A DNA stretch of 10,624 nt. It comes from Desulfatirhabdium butyrativorans. GTDB lineage: Bacteria; Desulfobacterota; Desulfobacteria; Desulfobacterales; JAIFKL01. The stretch lies in NCBI GenBank assembly GCA_022736535.1, contig DZCT01000156.1:1-10624 (forward strand), read 5' to 3'. The notes beneath the pieces were generated by a model, which did not search any database, had not been told where the DNA came from, and saw only the letters and a list, made by a program, of their open reading frames with translations. Positions 1-6,272 of this stretch are shown one piece after another (positions within the stretch are counted from its first letter, which is position 1; each line of letters starts with the position of its first letter). The position numbers and the translations under genes are program-made.

Positions 1-1501
1 AAGACGCGTCCACGATGACGCTTTCATCCACATCAAACAGCAGCTCGAAAATGGGCCCCGTCCCGGCGGAAATGACGCCGCCCATACTGTAAATCAGGAC
101 AAAAATTTCGGAGTTCGCGCCGTTCTCCTTCACTTTGGTGAAAGCCTCAAACGAGGCGGTTCGGGAAGTGAAATTGAAAGTGTCTTTGGCATGGATTCCT
201 TCATTCGCTTTGTAACGCACCCGGAACTGCATGGAATTTACCGGCGTTTTGTCCTGCGTGGCATTGTCCAAAGAAATGGAAACCGGAATGCTTTTATCCC
301 CCGGAGAACCCTGCGCGTCTTCGATCATCAGGCGCACTTTGGGCGTGTCCGCGGGCCAGCGCGTGACGGTGATTGAAACCGCGCCGATGCCGGAGTCTGA
401 TTTTCCGTCATTCGCCTTGAAAGTGAACTGATCCACGCCGTTGAAATCCGCTGCGGAAGTATAAGTCAGCGCGGGCGCGGCCCCGGTCAGCGTTCCGTGC
501 GAAGGCTGGCTGACAACAGTATATTTCAGGGAATCTTTTTCAGGATCGGAAGCAGTCAGCGTAATATTTACCGCCTGTCCCGCGTCTGCCGAAACCGCGA
601 TATTGTCTGCCGTCGGGGCTTTGTTTGAAGGCGCGGCAGCCACTGTGATTGAGACCGTGGCAAGATTGGAGTTCAACTGTCCGTCATAAGCTTTGAAAGT
701 AAAACTGTCCGAACCGCTGTAAGCGTTATTTGATGTGTAAGTGACAGCAGGCGGCGTTCCGGTCAAAGTTCCGTGCAAAGGCTGGGTTGCGATGGTGTAA
801 GTCAGCGTGTCGCCGTCGCTGTCTGTAGCAGCGAGAGTGATCTTCAACGGCGTACCGGCGCTTGTGCTGACATTCTGATTTGCGGCGACAGGAGCGGTAT
901 TGCTGCTGCCCCCGAATCGCACTGTTCCCTTTGCGGCATTGGCGGAATATCCGTTTGCATCCGTATCGTCATTAATCAGCACCGGAAAAGCGGCTGCGCC
1001 GGTTCCGGGCTGGCTCAGGTCTGAGCCGAGCAGGATATCAACGGTTTCTCCTCCGGAGGCATATCCGTTATCCGTACTTTTCAATGTGGTGGGCCGTATT
1101 TTGATGTCGTAAGTTCCCGGCGAACCTCCGGTTTTCAAACGAAAACCCAGTGTAAACAGAACATTTCCCGCGCTCTTGGCTGCGGTTGTTTCCGCGGCCC
1201 GGGCTGCGGAGATGATTGCTTTTCCCGCAGTCCGATCATTGAAAAACAATGTATCAAAAAAATTGCCGGTTACAGAATTCAGTATAATATCCGGGCTGAA
1301 TTCAAGCGTGAAAGCCGCGCCCGCGATATTTTTCAGCACCACGTCGCCTTCCACAGTTATATCTGTCATCACCTGTTCGTCTGTCCCCCCGCTGCTGTTT
1401 CCGATTTTCAGAAACAGGGCAGCGTGAACAGGGTTCGCCAAACCCGAAAAAACCAGGGTCAGAAACCACAGAATTGACAGTATTCTGATAATGTTCCGCA
1501 T
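1..1501 (-). CDS. Secreted cohesin-like / Ig-repeat protein (N-terminal part, runs off window)
   Basis: The frame is open from ATG at 1501 down to the window edge, giving 500 codons with no stop; the C-terminus lies outside. A GGGAGG ribosome site (1512-1507) sits 5 nt before the ATG. Residues 1-27 form a signal peptide: RNIIR, a hydrophobic core, then PVHA before the probable cleavage site. Residues about 28-160 resemble a cohesin-type beta sandwich (FTLEFSPDIIL, NVLFTLGFRL). About 202-287 and 291-381 are two tandem Ig/cadherin-like repeats with shared signatures (HGTLTG, VTYTS or LTYTS, SDSFTFKA or VDQFTFKA, VSITV), similar to Big_9-type domains. About 388-500 is a second cohesin-like domain (VNSMQFRVRYKANEG, GTGPIFELLFDVDE). 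The product should be periplasmic or extracellular and bind or scaffold other proteins or sugars. Reading of the Ig repeats is firm; the cohesin assignment is by pattern only. No dockerin or anchor is visible in this part. Confidence 0.85.
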   Translation of the reverse strand, partial: MRNIIRILSILWFLTLVFSGLANPVHAALFLKIGNSSGGTDEQVMTDITVEGDVVLKNIAGAAFTLEFSPDIILNSVTGNFFDTLFFNDRTAGKAIISAARAAETTAAKSAGNVLFTLGFRLKTGGSPGTYDIKIRPTTLKSTDNGYASGGETVDILLGSDLSQPGTGAAAFPVLINDDTDANGYSANAAKGTVRFGGSSNTAPVAANQNVSTSAGTPLKITLAATDSDGDTLTYTIATQPLHGTLTGTPPAVTYTSNNAYSGSDSFTFKAYDGQLNSNLATVSITVAAAPSNKAPTADNIAVSADAGQAVNITLTASDPEKDSLKYTVVSQPSHGTLTGAAPALTYTSAADFNGVDQFTFKANDGKSDSGIGAVSITVTRWPADTPKVRLMIEDAQGSPGDKSIPVSISLDNATQDKTPVNSMQFRVRYKANEGIHAKDTFNFTSRTASFEAFTKVKENGANSEIFVLIYSMGGVISAGTGPIFELLFDVDESVIVDAS

Positions 1502-1540
1502 TTCATCCTCCCTTTTTAAAAAAAATTCGGTCTGATGCTT

Positions 1541-1682
1541 TTAGGAGTTACGCAACACCTCTCGTTCCCACGCTCCGCGTGGGAATGCAGCCCGGACGCT
1601 GTGCGTCCGTCCGTGAAAGGGTCGCAGCAGGACGTTGCCACGCGGAGCGTGGCAACGAGAATCGCAACTGCGTAACTCCTAA
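1541..1682. repeat. 142-bp element with perfect 14-bp terminal inverted repeats
   Basis: TTAGGAGTTACGCA at 1541-1554 is exactly mirrored by TGCGTAACTCCTAA at 1669-1682. Inside are two hairpins made from inverted, near-identical copies of one motif: TTCCCACGC-tcc-GCGTGGGAA (1565-1585) and GTTGCCACGC-gga-GCGTGGCAAC (1634-1656). A third copy of the motif occurs at 2498-2530. There is no coding capacity. It sits about 40 bp upstream of the secreted-protein start, so it lies in that gene's leader or promoter region. It resembles a MITE or composite REP-type element. Confidence 0.8.
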
Positions 1683-1754
1683 CTTTGTTAAATTTTAATA
1701 CTGTAAAAGATATTTTATAGAAATATTTTTTTTAATACCAGCATCAAGCGCCAA

Positions 1755-1797
1755 TTGCAATCATAATTTTGGCAATATAATAAAATTTACAAGGAGG
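1755..1797 (+). promoter_or_regulatory. Possible orphan promoter plus Shine-Dalgarno, plus strand
   Basis: TTGCAA (1755-1760), a 15-bp spacer, a perfect TATAAT (1776-1781), then AAGGAGG (1791-1797) are arranged like a promoter and ribosome site. No ATG follows at a usable distance. The reading after AAGGAGG is open for only about 30 codons and stops inside the next palindromic element. It may be the start of a lost gene or chance in AT-rich DNA. Confidence 0.2.
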
Positions 1798-1864
1798 CTT
1801 TCGGTTTTCAGATTGAAGTTCTGCCGAAATCTGATTTCAGCACGCCGGAATATCTTGATATTTC

Positions 1865-1966
1865 ATACCGATTCGCTTTCAGATGTTTATGAAACATCGC
1901 CCGCTCACGCTCACGGCTCAGAGCAGGGAGCGTGAGCGGCCTGTATTTTTGAAAGCGAATCAGTAT
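1865..1966. repeat. 102-bp nested inverted-repeat element
   Basis: Outer arms of 17 bp with one mismatch lie at 1865-1881 (ATACCGATTCGCTTTCA) and 1950-1966. An inner perfect 12-bp pair is CCGCTCACGCTC (1901-1912) and GAGCGTGAGCGG (1928-1939). The element abuts the stop codon of the asparaginase-like gene (1966-1968). It could form an extended hairpin that ends or stabilises that transcript, but no U-run follows on the minus strand. Confidence 0.7.
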
Positions 1967-2448
1967 CAGATTTCTTCAAAGCGATTTTCTTCAACATTTT
2001 TCTTCACTTTTCCGGCTTCAAATATTCTGCCGTTCATGGCAATATACACGCCGTCCGGGAGAATCTGAACCGCAGTGAAAGCGCAGGCGATATTGAACAC
2101 CGCATCGGTCATTCTGAATCTTGCCGGCTGCATCGCGCCTGTGAATACAATCACTTTATCCGGTATTTTCAGCAATTCATTTGCAGTCAGCGTCATGGTG
2201 TCTGTCCCGTGTGTGACCACAAAATGCCGATGCGGGTCCGACCTTACGGTTTCATACACAAGGCGGCGGTCTTCGTCATTCATGTCAAGACTGTCTTTGC
2301 GGAGCAGGGAAATGACTTCGTATTCAACAGTGACGCTTGCTTCTTTCAGCACTTCGATGATCTGGGGATCGCCGATCTGATATTCATTTTTTCTGTCAAA
2401 ATAGATTTTGTCAATCGTGCCGCCGGCGGTGATGATTTTTATTTTCAT
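1966..2448 (-). CDS. Single-domain asparaginase-like protein
   Basis: A 160-residue protein matching the N-terminal domain of the L-asparaginase fold. Visible signatures are TAGGTID (7-13) with the candidate nucleophile Thr11, and HGTDTM (80-85) with Thr82-Asp83 of the second catalytic motif. VFTGAMQPARFR (101-112) and the MNGRIF end region (138-143) also match. Classical type I and II asparaginases are about 330 residues with a C-terminal domain. This protein ends after the first domain, as in a family of short (about 160 aa) stand-alone asparaginase-domain proteins, so it is probably complete rather than truncated. There is no signal peptide, so it should be cytoplasmic. Whether it hydrolyses asparagine is uncertain, because residues from the second domain normally complete the active site. 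No clear Shine-Dalgarno precedes the ATG. It is transcribed away from the Hsp70 cluster. Confidence 0.87.
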   Translation of the reverse strand: MKIKIITAGGTIDKIYFDRKNEYQIGDPQIIEVLKEASVTVEYEVISLLRKDSLDMNDEDRRLVYETVRSDPHRHFVVTHGTDTMTLTANELLKIPDKVIVFTGAMQPARFRMTDAVFNIACAFTAVQILPDGVYIAMNGRIFEAGKVKKNVEENRFEEI

Positions 2449-2497
2449 AAATATAATAAATTCAATATGTAAAATGAGTTTGCAACTCGTTTTTTTC

Positions 2498-2530
2498 CTC
2501 TCGTTCCCACGCGGAGCATGGGAACGAGAG
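2498..2530. repeat. Dispersed palindromic repeat (CTCTCGTTCCCA family)
   Basis: CTCTCGTTCCCA (2498-2509) pairs perfectly with TGGGAACGAGAG (2519-2530) around a 9-nt centre. It is the same motif family as the two hairpins in the 1541-1682 element. A partial copy (TTCCCACGCAGAGCG) follows at about 2549-2563. Non-coding; it lies between the divergently transcribed asparaginase-like gene and the Hsp70 cluster. Confidence 0.75.
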
Positions 2531-2711
2531 TTTTCTTGGGGGCTGTATTCCCACGCAGAGCGTATAGGTGAGATATACCGAAGAATTCAAAACTTGTCAA
2601 ATATTGGGAACGCAAGGGTGAATTATAAAAAATCAGGTTGAATTTTATAACATACTCTGATATATATTAATGTTTATAATTTACGGACAGGGGTTGAAAA
2701 TATGAGCCGGG

Positions 2712-2790
2712 GTGCGGCCCGGGCTGAGAACAGACGGGTGAGAGGTCAGAGGGAACTTCCCCTGACCTCGAACCCCGAACCTCTGACCTC
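2712..2790 (+). promoter_or_regulatory. GC-rich leader of the Hsp70 cluster with alternative hairpins
   Basis: GAGGTCAG (2742-2749) can pair with either of two CTGACCTC copies (2762-2769 or 2783-2790). With the distal copy the perfect stem extends to 11 bp (2742-2752 with 2780-2790). The downstream arm is built of degenerate 7-bp units (TGACCTC, GAACCCC, GAACCTC, TGACCTC). Bases 2712-2735 are repeated, inverted, at 6133-6155. No CIRCE operator (TTAGCACTC-N9-GAGTGCTAA) is present. A TATAAT at about 2673 could be a -10 box but has no good -35. The rest of 2531-2711 is AT-rich and shows no gene. Confidence 0.4.
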
Positions 2791-2814
2791 CCCCCGAAAG
2801 GAAACAAAGATTAT

Positions 2815-5130
2815 ATGTCCAAATCAATCGGAATTGATCTGGGAACCACCAATTCTGTCGCGGCAATCAAAAGAGTGCATACCGAAGTTCTGAAAAATGC
2901 GGAAGGCGATGTTATCACCCCTTCCTGCGTTACGGTCAAAAAGACGGCGGATCCTGAAAAGCCAGAGTTTGTCGCCGGCAGACACGCGCTTGAATGGATG
3001 AAGCAGGACCCGGAAAACACTGTCGTGGCAGTGAAACGGCTGATGGGCAGAAATTATCAGGATAAAGAAATTCAGACAATCAGATCAGACCGCCGGCAAC
3101 GCTATCAGTTGGCGCGGCATTCAAAAGGAACGGAAAACAGTCTGGCGCTGATTCTGGCAGGAAAAGAATATACGCCTGAAGAAATTTCAGCCAGAATATT
3201 GGAAAAAATTCGCGCCGATTCGGAAAGCATTCTGCAAGATACAGTGGAATACGCGGTCATTACGGTCCCCGCTTATTTCAATGACAAACAGAAACACGCC
3301 ACCCGCACTGCTGCCGCGCTTGCCGGTCTGAAAGTCCGGCGGCTCCTTTCCGAACCCACTGCCGCCGCGATTTCCTTCGGCGTGGATGAAGTCCGGGGAA
3401 ATGAAACTCAGACCGTGCTGGTGTTTGATTTCGGAGGCGGCACTTTTGACCTGTCGGTTCTGACCATCAGCGGGGGACAGTTTATTGAACAGGGCAAAGG
3501 CGGCGATATGTGGCTCGGAGGCGAAGACATTGACCGTCTGATTGCCGACTATGTGCTTGCCGAAACCGAAAAAGCCCGGGGGATAAAAAACATTGCCGAA
3601 CTGACAGAACGACAGGAAACTGCCCGGAAAAACCGTTTTATCGGAGAACTGAGAGAAAAAGCGGAGCAGGCAAAAATCCGTCTGAGCACGGAACCGGAAG
3701 CCTATATTGAAATTCTCGGCATTTTGAAAGATGAAGACGGCGACAGCATTGATGTTGACGTGGAACTGACCCGGGAACGCTTTGAAGAACTCCTTGCGCC
3801 TGTCACAGAGAAGATCGTCAGGCTCACTCAAAAGATGCTGAAAGACATTCACTTTACGCCGGATATGATTGACAAAGTGCTGCTGGCGGGCGGAAGTTCA
3901 CGGATTCCGAGCATCGCGGAAGCAATGAAACAGGTATTCGGTCCCGAAAAGGTGCTGCTTCATGACAGACCCATGCTTGCCGTTGCAGAAGGCGCGGCGA
4001 TTCTCAGCCATCGGCTCTCAGACACTTATGAATGTCCCCGGTGCGGCGCGTCGGTTTCCCAGAGCGATACGATTTGCAACACCTGCGGTTTTGACCTGGA
4101 ATCCCATATCATCGCTCACGGGATTCTTGATATTGTCCATTCCGCCGCGCATGACTACTACATCTGTCTGGAAAATAACGAGCGTCTGCTGCTGGTGGAA
4201 AAAAACACGCCCCTGCCCTGTGAGAAAACTTCCGTGTTCAAGCTGATACACCCGGATCAGAAATTGGTTCATGCCAAATTTTACAATGTCGTGAACGAGG
4301 CGGAAGAATCCATCGGCGATCTCTGGCTGGGGATTGAAAGCAATGAAAATATAAAAGAAAACAGAGATGAGCCGCTTCATGTGAAGATCAGCCTCAAGAT
4401 TGATGAGAACAATCTTATCTCTGTCAGCGCGGCACTGAAAGAACGCCCGGATATAACCGTCTCAAGAACATTGTCCAGAGGCAAAGCGGACGAGCGGCTG
4501 TTTTCAGATGTGGAAGAGATGATCAATGAGGCAAACCGTAGCAAATATTCCAAATATGTGATGATTGACCTGCTCCGGCGCGCGGTGTCAGCCCTTCGGG
4601 ATATTAATCAGGCGGTTTCCGGCGAAACCGGCAGAGTGAATGAGGAAATCTTTATGCGGGCGGCGATGAAAGTCGAAAAGGCAAAAAAAATGGCGGCTGA
4701 GGGTCTCAGCGGAAAAACGACACTTTATTATGCACAGGCTGCGCTTGAGGATTTCGGTCCCGCCATTTCTCCGAAAACAAGAGCCGCCATAGAAAGAGGC
4801 ATAAAGCAGTTGGAAGAAATGGACGAGCAGGGAACTTATGAGCAAAATATCAAGGCAATTGATGAGCTGAATGACACGCTGAATGAAAGGCTCGGCGTGG
4901 TCAATCTGCTGATGGAAATACAGAAAGCCGGGGATTTCTGTATGGAAAGCGATCCTTCAAAGGCGCCGAAGTTTTACCGCTCCATTGAAGACATCCTGCG
5001 GGCATATAAGAAAAACGAGACGGAAAAGGCTGCCGAGCTGATAAAAGAAATCATGCCTGAAGCATACACGGCGGTAAAGGAATACGAAGCCGGAACCGGC
5101 ATGATTTACAAAGGAATCAAGAAAATCTGA
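2815..5130 (+). CDS. Non-canonical Hsp70 (DnaK-like) with inserted zinc ribbon and long lid
   Basis: A 771-residue Hsp70; typical DnaK is about 640. The ATPase domain is intact: phosphate-1 loop GIDLGTTNS (6-14), VPAYFND (151-157), phosphate-2 VFDFGGGTFD (203-212) and adenosine loop LLAGGSSRIPSI (356-367). At 407-424 four cysteines (CPRC, then CNTC) form a zinc-ribbon motif exactly at the NBD/SBD junction; a linker-like GILDIV follows at 436-441. Residues about 445-550 match the beta substrate domain (VEKNTPLP, SIGDLWLGI, LHVKISLKIDENNLISVSA). From about 555 to the end is a helical, charged region of some 215 residues, much longer than the usual lid and lacking a DnaK-type acidic tail. The start is supported by GGAAACA 8 nt upstream and by the conserved motif at residue 6. 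First gene of the cluster. ATP-dependent chaperone action is inferred from the family; clients are unknown. Confidence 0.95.
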   Translation: MSKSIGIDLGTTNSVAAIKRVHTEVLKNAEGDVITPSCVTVKKTADPEKPEFVAGRHALEWMKQDPENTVVAVKRLMGRNYQDKEIQTIRSDRRQRYQLARHSKGTENSLALILAGKEYTPEEISARILEKIRADSESILQDTVEYAVITVPAYFNDKQKHATRTAAALAGLKVRRLLSEPTAAAISFGVDEVRGNETQTVLVFDFGGGTFDLSVLTISGGQFIEQGKGGDMWLGGEDIDRLIADYVLAETEKARGIKNIAELTERQETARKNRFIGELREKAEQAKIRLSTEPEAYIEILGILKDEDGDSIDVDVELTRERFEELLAPVTEKIVRLTQKMLKDIHFTPDMIDKVLLAGGSSRIPSIAEAMKQVFGPEKVLLHDRPMLAVAEGAAILSHRLSDTYECPRCGASVSQSDTICNTCGFDLESHIIAHGILDIVHSAAHDYYICLENNERLLLVEKNTPLPCEKTSVFKLIHPDQKLVHAKFYNVVNEAEESIGDLWLGIESNENIKENRDEPLHVKISLKIDENNLISVSAALKERPDITVSRTLSRGKADERLFSDVEEMINEANRSKYSKYVMIDLLRRAVSALRDINQAVSGETGRVNEEIFMRAAMKVEKAKKMAAEGLSGKTTLYYAQAALEDFGPAISPKTRAAIERGIKQLEEMDEQGTYEQNIKAIDELNDTLNERLGVVNLLMEIQKAGDFCMESDPSKAPKFYRSIEDILRAYKKNETEKAAELIKEIMPEAYTAVKEYEAGTGMIYKGIKKI

Positions 5131-5233
5131 AACACGGATGCCCGAAATTTAAGAAGAACACGAAAGATGCAGAGCGGCCCCAGACTAAAAATAGACAAAC
5201 CCGCTTTACTTACAATTTTCGTGTTTCAGATTT
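5123..5233. repeat. 111-bp element with perfect 14-bp terminal inverted repeats
   Basis: AAATCTGAAACACG (5123-5136) is mirrored exactly by CGTGTTTCAGATTT (5220-5233). Inside, AACACGAAA (about 5157-5165) can pair with the same right arm, and AGCGG can pair with CCGCT. It begins inside the last codons of the Hsp70 gene, so the stop codon (5128-5130) lies within the left arm, and it ends 11 bp before the next start. It fills the gap between the first two cluster genes and would be transcribed as an intercistronic hairpin. Confidence 0.75.
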
Positions 5234-5244
5234 GATGACGAACC

Positions 5245-6078
5245 ATGACAAGCACTCAAAAATGTCCGATATGCGGCATAGAACATATTCCCGCAGAAAA
5301 GAACCAGTGTCCGCAGTGTGATGCAGACCTTTCCTGCTTCAAAGCATTGGAAAAAATCCCTGACGGGACATCCGGAACGGCAATGCCTTCAACAGCACGA
5401 ATGTTTCTGCTTTACTTTCTTGTACTGTCTGTGTTTCTGTGTCTCGGACTGGCTGCCTTTCAGCTTTACCGTTTCAGACAGCTTGAACGTATGCTCGCGG
5501 AGCAGAAAGCCTGTCTTGCACATACCATCGCAGGGGAAGGCAAAAAAAGAGACGGGATGCCGGAAAAATTAAAGTCTGCATCGCCTTCTCCGACTGCCGA
5601 ACCCGGTCCCGTAGCAAAGAATGAAGAGGAAACAAAGGGCAAGAAGCAAATTTCCGAGCCGGATCCGGCAGCGCTCCGGGTACAGCAGACAGCAGATCAG
5701 CAAAAGCCGGATGCGGATTTCCGTTTTTATGAGGCAAAAGATGAGGACACCCTGTGGGACATTGCAGCAGAACACTACGGCGCGGGGCATTATTATCCGG
5801 TGCTGCTCGAACACAATCCGCACATCGGCATATATGAGATCGGAGAAGGCGTCCGGGTAAAAATTCTGAAAAATACCGGACAGGTAAGAGCGGTTTACAG
5901 GCGGAATGTGATAAAAGAAGGAGATCATCTTTTTTGGAATTATACTGTGACGGAAGGAGATACATTTCAATCAGTGACGACGAGATTTTATAAACCTGAA
6001 GAGATTAAAGATATCCCCGGACTGACGCCAGACGAGCCGCTGGTTCCGGGTAAAAAGATTAAGATATTGTTAAAATAA
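5245..6078 (+). CDS. Membrane protein: N-terminal zinc ribbon, one TM helix, C-terminal LysM domains
   Basis: A 277-residue protein with three parts. Residues 7-25 carry four cysteines (CPIC, then CPQC), a zinc ribbon closely like the one inside the neighbouring Hsp70. Residues about 52-75 are a single hydrophobic helix (LLYFLVLSVFLCLGLAAF), flanked by RFRQLER. A polar, Pro/Glu/Lys-rich linker spans 95-158. Residues about 161-208 form a LysM domain (EDTLWDIAAEHYG, YYPVLLEHNPHI, EGVRVKIL), and 230-276 a second, weaker LysM-like unit (VTEGDTFQSVTTRFY, PLVPGKKIKIL). LysM domains bind peptidoglycan sugars, so the likely topology is ribbon inside and LysM in the periplasm, which would tether the chaperone system to the envelope. 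Topology and partnership are inferred. An in-frame TGA at 5236-5238 rules out a longer start; no strong Shine-Dalgarno is seen. Confidence 0.85.
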   Translation: MTSTQKCPICGIEHIPAEKNQCPQCDADLSCFKALEKIPDGTSGTAMPSTARMFLLYFLVLSVFLCLGLAAFQLYRFRQLERMLAEQKACLAHTIAGEGKKRDGMPEKLKSASPSPTAEPGPVAKNEEETKGKKQISEPDPAALRVQQTADQQKPDADFRFYEAKDEDTLWDIAAEHYGAGHYYPVLLEHNPHIGIYEIGEGVRVKILKNTGQVRAVYRRNVIKEGDHLFWNYTVTEGDTFQSVTTRFYKPEEIKDIPGLTPDEPLVPGKKIKILLK

Positions 6079-6097
6079 AAATGAAACCATATACATC

Positions 6098-6251
6098 AGA
6101 CATTTTCGGAAATAAGCGGCTGAGTTTCTCGCGTCTGTTCTCAGCCGGGCCGCACAAACAAACTGAGTTTCTTTAAGAAACTCAGTTTGTAAGACTCTCT
6201 TTGCGCTCTCCGCGCCCTTTGCGAGAACCTTTTTTATTTCCGAAAATGTCT
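6098..6251. repeat. 154-bp element with perfect 18-bp terminal inverted repeats and a central palindrome
   Basis: AGACATTTTCGGAAATAA (6098-6115) is exactly mirrored at 6234-6251. Centrally, 6158-6190 is a perfect palindrome with 16-bp arms around one base (ACAAACTGAGTTTCTT in the left arm). TTCTCGC on the left (about 6125-6131) can also pair with GCGAGAA on the right (about 6221-6227). The result is a nested, cruciform-capable structure without coding potential, inserted between the LysM and TPR genes. No U-run follows the central hairpin, so it is not a standard terminator. Confidence 0.8.
6133..6155 (-). repeat. Inverted copy of the 2712-2735 sequence
   Basis: Read on the minus strand, this 23-base stretch equals the 24 bases at 2712-2735 except for one missing G in the CCCGGG core (both contain GTGCGGCCCGG and CTGAGAACAGAC). 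Similarity continues weakly beyond, into CG(C/G)G(A/T)GAGA. The pair lies 3.4 kb apart in opposite orientation and brackets the Hsp70 and LysM genes. Confidence 0.7.
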
Positions 6252-6272
6252 ATTGTTCGGACTGGAAACACC

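Noticed and set aside
1738..1754. Sigma-54-like promoter on the minus strand upstream of the secreted-protein gene (TTGGC, then TGC)
   Set aside because: GG and GC are 8 bp apart instead of the required 10, so it does not fit the -24/-12 consensus.
1791..1890. Short plus-strand reading of about 33 codons after AAGGAGG
   Set aside because: No start codon at a usable distance, and it runs into the nested palindrome; no recognisable protein.
2476..2497. Small hairpin GAGTT-TGC-AACTC followed by T-run upstream of the asparaginase-like gene
   Set aside because: A 5-bp AT-rich stem is too weak to call a terminator, and no plus-strand gene ends there.
2702..2893. Small plus-strand ORF starting ATGAGCCGGGG
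   Set aside because: It reads through repeat sequence and overlaps the Hsp70 start out of frame; peptide looks non-coding.
3187..3852. 221-codon minus-strand ORF inside the Hsp70 gene
   Set aside because: It is antisense to conserved ATPase motifs; composition is that of a reverse-frame shadow.
6201..6272. Upstream TTG or ATG starts for the TPR protein
   Set aside because: The extra residues are encoded by the inverted-repeat element, and the start at 6273 has a better upstream context.
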